A DNA stretch of 64,000 nt from Betaproteobacteria bacterium (GCA_900299145.1 OMIN01000103.1:1-64000), one strand, 5' to 3'; counted from the first letter of the stretch, positions 34,830 to 43,881 are shown. A program made the numbers and translations. Notes: generated from the letters alone by a model not told the origin.

Positions 34830-35897
34830 ATGAGAGACGCGAGTGACGACTTTGCGGGGATGTCGCGGCTGCCGTTGTTGCATGGCGTTGGGGCCAGCCT
34901 TCGAAAAGCAGGGATGGTGAATGGCGGCACACCGCCCGCCTGCCGTGCACTGGGGCCTGTTCTGGCGCTGATGGCGTGCGGTTTTGCCGCGAACGGACAC
35001 GCGCAAGCCTATCCACGCAAACCCATCACCTTCGTGGTGCCCTATGGGCCGGGCTCGGGCAATGATGTCATCGCCCGTATTTTGCAGAGGAAAGTCACCG
35101 ACAACTGGGGGCAAGGCGTGGTCGTGGTGAACCGGCCCGGCGCCACCGGCAGTATTGCACTGGAGACTACGGCAGCCGCACCGCCCGACGGTCACACTAT
35201 TGTCATCGGCAGCAGCAGCCAGATTGTGAACCAGCATCTGTCCAAAGTGCGCTACGATTTTGCCCGCGATTTTGTCCCGGTAACACTGTCCGGGACTTCC
35301 GCCTATGCGGTGTCCGTGATCAAGACTTTCCCTGCGAATTCCCTCAAAGAACTTATCGCCCTGGCCAAAGCCCATCCGGGCAAGATGAACTACACCGGTA
35401 CCATCGGGAGCATCGCGCATTTCATGGGTTGGCTGATTCAGCGCGACGCCAGGATCGACATCGTCATGATTCCCAGCAAGCTCGCGGCGGAGGCCGAAAC
35501 CGACGTGCTGGCCGGGCGTATCGAGATCTGGATCGCCACTGTGTCGACGTCCATGCGTCAGGTGCGCGCCGGCAAAGTCAAGGTGCTCGCTGTGAGCGGC
35601 AATCAGCGTTCGGTCGAGATGCCCCAGGTGCCGACCGTCACCGAATTGGGATATCCGCGCGCGAATCTGGTGGCGAACTACTACATCATGGCGCCCGTTG
35701 CCACGCCGAAGCCGGTCATCGATACGCTGAACAGCGAATTCGTCAAGGCGCTCGGAGACAAGGAGGTTCGCGCGCGGCTGCTGGCCGCCGGTGTCGATGC
35801 CACCAGCGGCACGCCACAAGAGGCCGCGATCATGCTAAAGAATGAAGTCAATCAATGGGAAAAAATTGTACGTGACTCCGGCATTCGCCTCGAATAG
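34830..35897 (+). CDS. Bug/TctC-type periplasmic solute receptor (tandem copy 3)
   Basis: A 355-residue frame. ATG 34830 has GGAG six bases upstream but gives an unusually long 60-residue leader; ATG 34914 would yield a normal signal peptide (327 residues) with a poor ribosome site. The mature part starts after NGHAQ and shows VVPYGPGSGNDVIARI, VNRPGATGSIALE and PDGHTIVIG. The usual HVPYKGG is replaced by VMIPSKLAAEAET, so the binding pocket differs from copies 1 and 2. Confidence 0.85.
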   Translation: MRDASDDFAGMSRLPLLHGVGASLRKAGMVNGGTPPACRALGPVLALMACGFAANGHAQAYPRKPITFVVPYGPGSGNDVIARILQRKVTDNWGQGVVVVNRPGATGSIALETTAAAPPDGHTIVIGSSSQIVNQHLSKVRYDFARDFVPVTLSGTSAYAVSVIKTFPANSLKELIALAKAHPGKMNYTGTIGSIAHFMGWLIQRDARIDIVMIPSKLAAEAETDVLAGRIEIWIATVSTSMRQVRAGKVKVLAVSGNQRSVEMPQVPTVTELGYPRANLVANYYIMAPVATPKPVIDTLNSEFVKALGDKEVRARLLAAGVDATSGTPQEAAIMLKNEVNQWEKIVRDSGIRLE

Positions 35898-35972
35898 TAA
35901 AGGCGGTTTGTCCGGGGTTGGTGGCATAGCCAAAGGCAACTAGAAGTCTGTTTTCAGGAATCAATAAAACAT

Positions 35973-35996
35973 CAATAAAATCAACTAGTTATAATG
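35973..35996 (+). repeat. Dispersed element, variant copy
   Basis: CAATAAAATCAACTAGTTAT followed by AATG, which opens a 12-codon ORF; the amidohydrolase starts 53 bases on. Confidence 0.65.
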
Positions 35997-36048
35997 ATAA
36001 ACATTCTGGGAAAAATGCACTGCAGTCAATAATCAACGAGAACCTGAT

Positions 36049-36909
36049 ATGGCGACGCCACCCCTGACACCACCGCCGAACCGGACGCCACGCAAGCCAA
36101 CGCTTGTATTGCCCGCGGGCAGCATCGATTCGCATGTTCATCTGTTCGGCCCGGTGGCAAAGTATCCGTTCGCGCCGAATGCGAACTATGTTTCCGAGGA
36201 CGCCACCGATGAAATGTATTTTGCCCTGCAGCAGCAGCTTGGGTTGAGCCGCGTCGTGCTCGTCAGCGGCGGCGGGTACGGCGAATCCTATACGCATCTT
36301 ACGGACACGCTGAAAAAGTGGCCCGATCGCATGCGCGGCGTTGTGCGCTTGCGGTCTGAATTCACGGACCATGAGCTTGAGCAACTCAATGCTGTGGGTG
36401 TACGGGGCGCCCGCTACTTTGGCGGCGCTCATCGCATTCCGTTGACGCCCGAGATCGCCAGTCGAATACGCAACATGGGGTGGCACGTTCAGTTCTTTCC
36501 CGGACAAGATCAGTTGCCTGATATTGCGCCATTCCTCCTAGGTTTGAATGTGCTCATCGTGTTTGATCATTTTGCGCACGTCAGTGCCGCCGGTGGCGCC
36601 AATTCCAGAGCTTTCAGAACTTTGTGCGAAATGATCGATACCGGCCGCGTGTGGGTGAAAATTTCCGGGCCGATGCGAATCACGGAAGAGGAGCCGCCGT
36701 ATCCGAGCGTCACGCCGCTGGCAACGGCGCTGGTCAGGCACGCGCCGGAGCGTCTGCTCTGGGGGTCGGACTGACCGCACACGATACTGTGGGACAGAAC
36801 CATGCCCAATGACGGCGATCTAGTTGACCTGCTTGGCGAGTGGGCGCCTGATGCTGCCATCCGTCGCAGGATTCTGGTCGACAATCCTGTACAGTTGTAT
36901 GGCTTCTGA
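36049..36909 (+). pseudogene. Amidohydrolase_2 / PDC-lactonase-like gene with in-frame TGA
   Basis: The frame encodes an amidohydrolase-2 TIM barrel with HxH in SIDSHVHLFGP. At codon 242 (36772-36774) a TGA stands exactly where the family has Trp in the motif W-G-x-D-W-P-H: the reading is LLWGSD, stop, PHTILWD. The same frame then continues for 44 codons with normal family sequence to a second TGA at 36907. A single G-to-A change of TGG accounts for it. Without readthrough the protein ends just after the metal-binding Asp and loses its last helix. Relatives hydrolyse 2-pyrone-4,6-dicarboxylate or similar lactones; the lactonase-fold gene 75 bases on fits this. Confidence 0.82.
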
Positions 36910-36984
36910 GGGCAGCGGTGCCCATACGAGAACTTGATACCTGAACAGATCTTCCCGTCAATTGCAGACAATCGGCAGAACATC

Positions 36985-37854
36985 ATGACACAACGCCTGC
37001 AGCATCTTCTTGAGCCCGGTGAACCGCAATGCATCGCGTCCGGTTACACCTTCACTGAAGGCCCATTGTGGGATCCGGCCGGGCGCTTTTACTTTGCAGA
37101 CGTGCGTGACGACAAGCTCTACCGGATCGTGCCTGGTGGCGCGCCGGAGCTCGTCCGCGAGACATGCAATGGCAACGGCACCTGCTTTGATTTGCAGGGC
37201 CGTATCGTGCAATGTGAAGGTCTGAAGCGGCGGGTAACCTGCTGGAATCCCGCCAGCGGTACGCTTGAGGTTCTTGTGGAACACGCGGATGGCAAGAAAT
37301 TCAATCGGCCCAACGATGTGATCTGTCATTCCAACGGCGATTTGCTTTTCAGCGATCCGGCGTTCCGGGTGCCTCTTGAAGATCGTGAACTGGACGCCGC
37401 GATATGGCGGGTTTCGCCGGACGGCGCCGTATCACTTGTGGCCAACATCGAGTACCCGAATGGGCTGTGTCTTTCGCCCGACGAAACCCGCCTCTACGTC
37501 GCCAACACCCGCTGGAACAAGTACATCCACGAGTTAACGTTGGATGCATCGGGCGCCGTTGCCGCGCGCCGGATTTTTGCCGACATGACGTGGAATGCCG
37601 CACCGGGATCGCCGGATGGCATCAAGTGCGATGTGGACGGGCGGGTGTACTGCACCGGCCCTGGCGGAATCTGGGTGTTCGGGCCGGATGGTGTTTACGT
37701 GGGCACGATCGAACACCCGAAGCCCGCGGTGAACTTTTGTTTTGGGGGCGACGACATGAAAACCCTCTTCGTTTGCGCGCACGACGCCATTTACACGCGC
37801 AGGATGAAGATGCCGGGTCTGCCCCACCCCTACGGCGCCACCCGCCGGCGCTGA
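36985..37854 (+). CDS. SMP-30/gluconolactonase-type beta-propeller lactonase
   Basis: About 289 residues from ATG 36985 (a TTG at 36934 would add 17). Metal ligands of the six-blade propeller are seen in TEGPLWD (Glu), RPNDV (Asn), YPNGLCLSPDE (Asn) and SPDGIKCD (Asp). The enzyme opens a sugar lactone or related ring. It follows the broken amidohydrolase and three Bug receptors, forming a possible lactone-acid uptake and hydrolysis unit. Confidence 0.85.
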   Translation: MTQRLQHLLEPGEPQCIASGYTFTEGPLWDPAGRFYFADVRDDKLYRIVPGGAPELVRETCNGNGTCFDLQGRIVQCEGLKRRVTCWNPASGTLEVLVEHADGKKFNRPNDVICHSNGDLLFSDPAFRVPLEDRELDAAIWRVSPDGAVSLVANIEYPNGLCLSPDETRLYVANTRWNKYIHELTLDASGAVAARRIFADMTWNAAPGSPDGIKCDVDGRVYCTGPGGIWVFGPDGVYVGTIEHPKPAVNFCFGGDDMKTLFVCAHDAIYTRRMKMPGLPHPYGATRRR

Positions 37855-37909
37855 CAAGCGACCGGCTGGCCGCTCCGGTGATTGGCGCTACTTCACTACC
37901 TTGATTCGG

Positions 37910-37928
37910 GTGGCGCCTCTGGCGCCAC
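37910..37928. terminator. Perfect GC hairpin between convergent genes
   Basis: Eight-base arms GTGGCGCC and GGCGCCAC with loop TCT lie between the convergent lactonase and MmgE/PrpD genes. There is no T-run, so it is a stabilising or weak bidirectional terminator at best. Confidence 0.4.
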
Positions 37929-37978
37929 AGCGCGAATGCACAGCCAACGCTAGGAGCACCCAGGTAATGCCGGGGAGG

Positions 37979-39352
37979 CTACCGCCCGCTGACCGCGTCC
38001 ATGAGCGCGCGGACGCTGGCCTGATCCTCTAGTTTATGCAGAATGTCGAGCGACTCATCCACTTTGGAAGGCGTCAGGGTGCGGGCGGCACAGTCGCGGA
38101 ACTTCATGTCCATGCCTTCGGAAGTGACGCCAATCACGGGCCCCACGAAATCCCGCGGTTGCCCCTGCGTCAAGACCTTGCCGTTCTTGAGCGTGATCTG
38201 CAATTCGTTGTATGCCTCTCCCCACGACGGCTTGCCTTCATGTCCGGGGTTCCGGCGCATCTTGATTTTTGGCATCAGCGCGCGGATTTCAGGGCGCATC
38301 ACTTGTGCGTCGTCCTGGAACTGGGCCAGTCCAACCTTGTGATCCACGAGCGCTGCCGCAAGCGCATACTGAATCGAAAACTTGCCTTCAAGCGCCGTGT
38401 GGGGATCGTTGTGGATCAGAGAGCGGGGCGGGTCAAAGTCCACCAGAACTTCCACTGATTCGACATCCTGAGGGTGAATTTTTTTGTCGCGGGCCAGTTC
38501 GAAAAATGCGTCCAACGGCGTGTGCGTCGAGCCGCAGCAGGGATACTTCTTGATGTTCAGACCCGGCTCTTCCAGATAGAACTGTTTGCCAAGCCGTTCC
38601 AATGGCGTGTTCACGTTTTCACCCTGCCCGCCGGAAAACGCATGCATGAAACCAAAACGACCCTCCAGTCCCGTGGTGGCCGCTTTGTAACCGCGCTTAA
38701 CCAGCATTGCCGAAGTCACGCCGCCGCGCGCGGCGTTCCCGGCATGAAACGGTTTCGTCATGGTGCCGAAATTCTCGCGCAACCCCGACGCATGAGTGGC
38801 GGCGAGGGACAATGCCATCGCCGTTTCAACTTCGTTCAGCTTTAAAAGGTGAGCTGCCGCCGCTGCCGCCGCCAGCGTGCCTATGGGCGCTGTGGGATGC
38901 CAGCCCAGTTCGTCGGCGTAGGCTACACTCATGCCGGACTTGGTGGCGCAGCCCACTTCAAACGCGATCATATAAGCCAGCATGACCTCGCGTCCCGAGG
39001 CATTCACCATTTCGCCGATGGCCAGGGCGGGAGGCAGGCAAACCACACTTGGGTGCCCCATGAACGGCCAGGAAATGTCATCGTAGTCGAGTGCATGGCC
39101 CATGGCGCCGTTGATCAACGCGGCTGCGGGCGCGGACGACTTCATATTGCGGCCGATGATCGTCGCTGCGTTTCCCGCATTGTTCTCCAGTGAAAAATCC
39201 ACGAGTATCGATGTCAGCTCGTCGCTCGCGCCGGCCAGCGCGCAGGCCATGAAATCCGTAATCCCGTGCCGGGCCGCAAACTTTGCCTTGGAGGGAAAGT
39301 CGTCAAATTGGGCGTTCGTAATGTATCGAGCGATTTCGAGGGTGAGTCCCAT
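37979..39352 (-). CDS. MmgE/PrpD-family protein
   Basis: A 457-residue 2-methylcitrate-dehydratase-like protein. ALINGAMGHALDYDD near residue 80, ELGWHPTAPIGTLAAAAAAA, ENFGTMTKPFHAGNAARGG and YPCCGSTH are family blocks. The fold covers dehydratases and related isomerases (cis-aconitate decarboxylase, IDS epimerase), so the reaction is open. A second paralog lies at 42145 on the opposite strand. It lies downstream of a Bug receptor on the same strand (139-base gap). Confidence 0.87.
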   Translation of the reverse strand: MGLTLEIARYITNAQFDDFPSKAKFAARHGITDFMACALAGASDELTSILVDFSLENNAGNAATIIGRNMKSSAPAAALINGAMGHALDYDDISWPFMGHPSVVCLPPALAIGEMVNASGREVMLAYMIAFEVGCATKSGMSVAYADELGWHPTAPIGTLAAAAAAAHLLKLNEVETAMALSLAATHASGLRENFGTMTKPFHAGNAARGGVTSAMLVKRGYKAATTGLEGRFGFMHAFSGGQGENVNTPLERLGKQFYLEEPGLNIKKYPCCGSTHTPLDAFFELARDKKIHPQDVESVEVLVDFDPPRSLIHNDPHTALEGKFSIQYALAAALVDHKVGLAQFQDDAQVMRPEIRALMPKIKMRRNPGHEGKPSWGEAYNELQITLKNGKVLTQGQPRDFVGPVIGVTSEGMDMKFRDCAARTLTPSKVDESLDILHKLEDQASVRALMDAVSGR

Positions 39353-39490
39353 GGTTGTTTCCTTTCGACCAAAGCGCTGTCAGTTGAGCGTGACGTAATG
39401 TTTATAACGGAGCGGAGACAAAAGGACAAGCGCTGGTGACGCCCCGTCGTGTGCGCGAATTGACCGAGGGCTGTCGCGTCCTGTCGTGTC

Positions 39491-40492
39491 CTATCGCGCC
39501 TTCGCCATGCCCAATTCGCCCATCGTTTGTTTGATCTCCGCGTATTCGCGGTCGAGCCTGCGGCGGGTTTCCGCGGCGCTGGCGTAGGCATCGGCCCAAA
39601 AATTGTCTTCCAGATCTTTTTGCCACTCCGGCGTTTGGGTGACACGGCGCAAGGTATTTTCCCAATAGGCCACCTGTGACGGCGGCAGGTCTTTGGGCCC
39701 CATCACGCCGCGCCAGCCCGAGGCCGTCATGTCGACGCCGGCTTCCTTCCACGTCGGCACGTCGGCGAACGGCCCCTGCATGCGCCTGGGGCCGGTGATC
39801 ACCAGCGTGCGCATGCGGCCCTCGCGCACAAGGGCCAGCACATTGCCCAACCCGGTGTGCGTGACGTCGACGTGGCCGCCCAGCAGCGCCAGCGCGATTT
39901 CGCTGCCGCCGGCAAAACTCACCGTCTTCACGCGCTTGACATCGATGCCGCCTTTTTTCAGCGCCATCAGCATGGAAATGTAATTGTCGCCGGTGACACT
40001 GGCGCTGCCGAAGGTCAATGCGTCGGGCGTTTTGCGCAGCCGCGTCAACAGTTCGCTGGCCGAGCGCAGCGGCGAATCAGGCCGCACGTTGACGCTGTAG
40101 TACTCATCCACCATCAGCGCCAGCGGCGTGAAATCGGCGTGACCGTACGGCGTCAGTCCCGCGATGTGCGCGCTCAGCGTGATGCTGTTCATGATCAGCA
40201 GCACGTGGCCATCGCCTGTGCTGGCGCGTAGCTGGTTTAACGCCAGCGTGCCGTTGCCGCCGGGCCGGTTGACGATCACCATCGGCACGTTGATCAGTTT
40301 GTGCGTCTGCAGGATGCGCTGCAGCGTACGCGCGGCGCGGTCGCTGGTGCCGGCCACGCCATTGGGCACGATGAACATCACCGGGCGGCTCGGCTGCCAG
40401 CTGCGCGGGTTGTTCTGCGCAAGTGATGGCGACGGCCTTACAAAACTGGCCGCTAGCAGCGCCAGCAAAAGTGTTGATCTGAAACGTTTCAT
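39491..40492 (-). CDS. Divergent Bug/TctC-type solute receptor
   Basis: A 333-residue exported protein; ATG 40492 with GAGGG upstream begins the signal peptide MKRFRSTLLLALLAASF. VIVNRPGGNGTLALN and the C-terminal EYAEIKQTMGELGM place it in the Bug family. The first ligand loop is IVPNGVAGTSDRAARTL rather than PPGG, and HVPYKGG is replaced by TVSFAGGSEIALALL. It probably binds a different class of ligand. It is divergent from the amidohydrolase at 40563. Confidence 0.8.
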   Translation of the reverse strand: MKRFRSTLLLALLAASFVRPSPSLAQNNPRSWQPSRPVMFIVPNGVAGTSDRAARTLQRILQTHKLINVPMVIVNRPGGNGTLALNQLRASTGDGHVLLIMNSITLSAHIAGLTPYGHADFTPLALMVDEYYSVNVRPDSPLRSASELLTRLRKTPDALTFGSASVTGDNYISMLMALKKGGIDVKRVKTVSFAGGSEIALALLGGHVDVTHTGLGNVLALVREGRMRTLVITGPRRMQGPFADVPTWKEAGVDMTASGWRGVMGPKDLPPSQVAYWENTLRRVTQTPEWQKDLEDNFWADAYASAAETRRRLDREYAEIKQTMGELGMAKAR

Positions 40493-40562
40493 CGCTGACC
40501 CTCGCTGCAAAGTACGCTGTGCAATAATGCCAGAAGCCATTTGCATGGGAGTATGACGCATC

Positions 40563-42011
40563 ATGCCAGACCTGCTTTTTCATGACGCGACCGTGATTAC
40601 CATGGATCGCGAGCGCCGCGTGCTCGATCGCACCTCGGTGGCGGTACGGGATGGGTGCATCGCTGAGGTCGGCCCCGCGCCGGAATTGAAGAACAAATAC
40701 GCTGCTGCGACGGTCATCGACTGCAGGCATAAAGCGCTTTTGCCGGGCCTGGTGGATTTGCACGGTTATCTCGGCGGCAGTCTGCTGAAATCCGCCGGGC
40801 AAAACCTGAACGGCGGCGAGCGCCGCACCATGCTGGAAAATCTGCTGCCGGATTTCACCGATGAAGCGTGGTGGGAGGCCGACGCGCAGCTTAACGCGCT
40901 GGAACGCCTGAAAATGGGTACCACCTGCATGTTCTCGATGATGGGAGGCAACGGTACGCGCACCGATGACATGGTGTTTGCCGAAATCTGCGCGCGCGAG
41001 CTTACGCGCATCGGCCTTCGCACACGCATCGGCGTCGGCCCCGCGCGTCCGCCGTGGCCGCGCAAATTTACTTACTGGCGTGGCGGCGTGCGCAGCGAGC
41101 GCGCCGTGAGTTTTGATGAAGTGATGGACAACTGTGACCGGCTGCTCGCACGCAACCGGAAAGACAGCGGAGGCATCGTGGATCACGGTGTCGCCCTGTC
41201 ACGCATCGGCAATCGCAATGAGCATGATCCCGTGTGGTCGCCGGAGCGCGAGCAATGGGTGCGCAAGCAGGCCGAGGCTGTCGCACATTTGCAAAAGAAG
41301 CATGGCGCGACGTTCTGGACACACATGTATGGCAACGCCATCGAGTACACGCACGATGAAAAACTCGATCTCCTGGGCCCCGATACCGTGCTGTCGCACT
41401 GCACGGGCATTTCCGAACGCGCCATTGCCATCATGCGCGATACGGGTACGCACGCGGCGCATCATCCGCGCGCGGGGCGCATCTACACTTATCCGGGGCG
41501 CTGCCCGGTGCCGGAACTGATCGACGCGGGTGTCACCGTGGCGCTGGGGTCGGACGCGCCCGCCACGCACAACTGCGATTTGTTTCTCGACATGAAGGCC
41601 GCCGTTGATCAGCAGCGCATCCACTTCAAGGATCCCGATCTTCTGCCACCGGGCAAGGTGCTGGAAATGGCCACCATCGACGGTTACAAGGTGCTGGGGC
41701 TCGACAAAGTGCTTGGCTCGGTCGAAGTTGGCAAGAAGGCCGATCTCATTACCGTGAACCTCATGCAGCCGCATTTGTATCCGCTGGACATGCTGATCTA
41801 CCGGCTGGTTTACAACGCCACCGGCGGCGACGTCGCGGACGTTACCGTGTCGGGCCGGCTGGTAATGCGCGACCGCAAGCTGCTCACCATCGACGAATCG
41901 CAGGTTCTCGAAAACGCGCAGGCGGTCTACAGCCGTTTTGTCGAACGCGCAAACCTTGCGCCCTTTCTGGGCAATCCGCGGCGCTTTTGGGGCGTGTCGA
42001 AGGCAGAGTGA
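40563..42011 (+). CDS. Amidohydrolase family protein with altered HxH motif
   Basis: A 482-residue ATZ/TRZ-type amidohydrolase: LPGLVDLHGYLGG near residue 65, WTHMYGN (His), LSHCTGIS (His), LGSDAPATHNCD (Asp) and the C-terminal beta-sandwich VGKKADLITVNL. The usual HxH metal pair reads H-G-Y, so the second His is Tyr. The remaining three metal ligands are kept. It might still bind one metal with another ligand, or be a changed-function member. The start is set by the divergent gap to the Bug receptor. Confidence 0.82.
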   Translation: MPDLLFHDATVITMDRERRVLDRTSVAVRDGCIAEVGPAPELKNKYAAATVIDCRHKALLPGLVDLHGYLGGSLLKSAGQNLNGGERRTMLENLLPDFTDEAWWEADAQLNALERLKMGTTCMFSMMGGNGTRTDDMVFAEICARELTRIGLRTRIGVGPARPPWPRKFTYWRGGVRSERAVSFDEVMDNCDRLLARNRKDSGGIVDHGVALSRIGNRNEHDPVWSPEREQWVRKQAEAVAHLQKKHGATFWTHMYGNAIEYTHDEKLDLLGPDTVLSHCTGISERAIAIMRDTGTHAAHHPRAGRIYTYPGRCPVPELIDAGVTVALGSDAPATHNCDLFLDMKAAVDQQRIHFKDPDLLPPGKVLEMATIDGYKVLGLDKVLGSVEVGKKADLITVNLMQPHLYPLDMLIYRLVYNATGGDVADVTVSGRLVMRDRKLLTIDESQVLENAQAVYSRFVERANLAPFLGNPRRFWGVSKAE

Positions 42012-42032
42012 GTTGCGACTTTTAATATAAGT

Positions 42033-42056
42033 CAATAAAAACAGATAGTTATAATG
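42033..42056 (+). repeat. Dispersed element, full copy
   Basis: CAATAAAAACAGATAGTTAT followed by AATG, the start of the possible leader peptide of the MmgE/PrpD gene. It also reads as a TATAAT box. Confidence 0.75.
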
Positions 42057-42143
42057 CTTCTCCGTATTGCTCAAAGCGCCTGCTTTGGGCTTGCCGCCGC
42101 AGCTGCGGTAGCATTCGCTCATCCAATCAAACCGGGAGACTGA
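42054..42143 (+). CDS. Possible 29-residue leader peptide
   Basis: An ATG fused to a repeat copy (TTATAATG) opens a 29-codon ORF whose product resembles a short signal peptide (FGLAAAAAVAFAHP). Its TGA lies one base before the ATG of the MmgE/PrpD gene, with GGGAG inside its last codons serving the downstream start. Coupling or an attenuating leader is possible; chance cannot be excluded. Confidence 0.35.
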   Translation: MLLRIAQSACFGLAAAAAVAFAHPIKPGD

Positions 42144-42144
42144 C

Positions 42145-43545
42145 ATGACCCTTGCACAGGAAATCGCGGATCGCGTGGTGGCGATGCGCGCGGACAATTT
42201 GCCCAAGGCGGCGCTCGACTGGAGCCAGGTCGGCGTGATGGACACGCTGGGCTGCACGCTGGCGGGCGTGGCGGAAGAAGCGCCGGCGAAAGTCGCAGAG
42301 CTGATTGGCGTGAACCTCAATGGCGGCGAAGCGTTGGTGCTGGGCACGGCGGGCCGCGCCAGTGCGCTAGATGCCGCGCTGATGAATGGTGTAGCGGCAC
42401 ATGTGCTCGATTACGACAATGGCGGCGCGCACATGGGCGGGCACGCATCGGCGGTGATGGTGCCGGCGTTGCTGGCAGCGGCGGAAGCCTTTGATTGCAG
42501 CGGACTGGATGTGCTGGTGGCGCACGCGGCGGGCTTTGAAACCGGCTCGCGGCTCGGGCGCGCGGTGCACCCGATGCATTACGAATCGGGCTGGCATCCG
42601 ACCTCCACGGTGGGCGTGTTCGCGGTGGCGGCGGCGTGCTCGCGGCTGCTCAATCTGACGGCGGAGCAAACTGCCACGGCGCTGGCAATCAGCACGTCGT
42701 TCGCGGCGGGCACCAAGGCCAATTTCGGCACCATGGTGAAATCACTGCACGTGGGCCAGTGCGCGCGCGGCGGGCTGATGGCGGCGCTGCTCGCGCGCAA
42801 GGGTTACACGGCCAACCCCGATGCGTTTGATCACAAGCAGGGTTACTTCAAGCTCTTCAACGGCGCAGGCAAATTTCACCGCGAGAAGGTGCTGGAAAAC
42901 TGGGCCTCGCCGATGGATATCATCGAGCCGGGCGCGGCGTACAAGCTGTATCCTTGCTGCTACAGCACACACGCGGCGGTGGAAGCAGCGCTGAATCTCG
43001 TGCGCGAGCACGGCCCCTTCAAGGCCGAAGACATCGAGCGCGTGAATTCCTACACCCACGCGCAGCGTCTGCCGCACACCGACCGCCCGCAACCCAAAAC
43101 CGCGCTGGAAGCGAAATTCAGTGTGCAGTATTGCGTGGCACGCGCCGTGCTCGACGGCCATGTGCTGATGCGTGATTTCGATCCGCAATCGTTCGGTCAA
43201 CCCGCGCTGCAAAGTCTGCTCGCGCGCGTTGTCGCCACGCCGCACGTCGCAGGCCAATTCGAGCCGGATCAAACCGCGGCGGCCGAAGTAAAAATTACCT
43301 TCAAAAACGGCAAGAGCGTGTCGTCACGCGTGCTGGCGCCGCTGGGTAAAACGTCGGCCAACCCGATCCCGCCGGAACTACTGAAAGCCAAGTTCGAGGA
43401 TTGCGCCGCGAGCGTGTTGCCGCTGGCGCGGGTGAAAGCCCTGTCGCAGTCGCTGGATCAGTTTGCAGCGGTGAAGTCGGTGCGCGAATTCATGCGGCTG
43501 CTGGAAGTGCCAGCGACCGAGGCAGTGCAGCGGCGAGTGGCGTAA
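42145..43545 (+). CDS. MmgE/PrpD-family protein (second paralog)
   Basis: A 466-residue protein with ALMNGVAAHVLDYDNGG, ESGWHPTSTVGVFAVAAACS, KANFGTMVKSLHVGQCARGG and LYPCCYSTH, matching the 37979 gene block for block but with clear divergence. It is preceded by a repeat copy and a short leader ORF. The two paralogs flank a Bug receptor and an amidohydrolase, which suggests one pathway on related substrates, possibly stereoisomers. Confidence 0.88.
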   Translation: MTLAQEIADRVVAMRADNLPKAALDWSQVGVMDTLGCTLAGVAEEAPAKVAELIGVNLNGGEALVLGTAGRASALDAALMNGVAAHVLDYDNGGAHMGGHASAVMVPALLAAAEAFDCSGLDVLVAHAAGFETGSRLGRAVHPMHYESGWHPTSTVGVFAVAAACSRLLNLTAEQTATALAISTSFAAGTKANFGTMVKSLHVGQCARGGLMAALLARKGYTANPDAFDHKQGYFKLFNGAGKFHREKVLENWASPMDIIEPGAAYKLYPCCYSTHAAVEAALNLVREHGPFKAEDIERVNSYTHAQRLPHTDRPQPKTALEAKFSVQYCVARAVLDGHVLMRDFDPQSFGQPALQSLLARVVATPHVAGQFEPDQTAAAEVKITFKNGKSVSSRVLAPLGKTSANPIPPELLKAKFEDCAASVLPLARVKALSQSLDQFAAVKSVREFMRLLEVPATEAVQRRVA

Positions 43546-43561
43546 CTTATTTAAAATAAAT

Positions 43562-43583
43562 CAATAAAAACAAATAGTTACGA
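43562..43583 (+). repeat. Dispersed element, full copy
   Basis: CAATAAAAACAAATAGTTAC 16 bases after a stop codon and antisense to the small basic ORF; the next plus-strand gene starts 423 bases away. Confidence 0.75.
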
Positions 43584-43668
43584 AGCTGTTGCAGAGGCGG
43601 GCAGGTAGGGCGGAACGCAAAGCGGTTCCGCCGCTTGCCAGACCAATACCAATTGCCTGCCGAGCCTG

Positions 43669-43881
43669 TTATCGCGGTGTATTCCGCCGCGTCGGCACTG
43701 TGCGCCGGTCTTTTTCGCCCTTGAGCGGCGGCACATAAATATCGAGCACTTCGGCCTCACGCAGCACTGAAAAGCCGCGCCGGTCTTTCGAGAAGATTCT
43801 CGACAGGAGCGGCTTCTTCTGGGTTCTGCGGTCTTTGCGCTCGCGGCGGCCATCCGCCGGTTTCTGGTTGGTTTCGCTCAT
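43669..43881 (-). CDS. Small basic hypothetical protein
   Basis: A 70-residue frame beginning MSETNQKPADGRRERKDRR and ending in a basic tail. It is rich in Arg and Lys and no family was recognised. It faces a repeat copy at 43562-43583, which points antisense into it. Coding status is uncertain; the position in a gap between two genes is the main support. Confidence 0.35.
   Translation of the reverse strand: MSETNQKPADGRRERKDRRTQKKPLLSRIFSKDRRGFSVLREAEVLDIYVPPLKGEKDRRTVPTRRNTPR

Noticed and set aside
34323-35819. 498-codon minus-strand ORF across two Bug receptors
   Set aside because: It spans two good plus-strand genes and has no recognisable domain; an antisense shadow.
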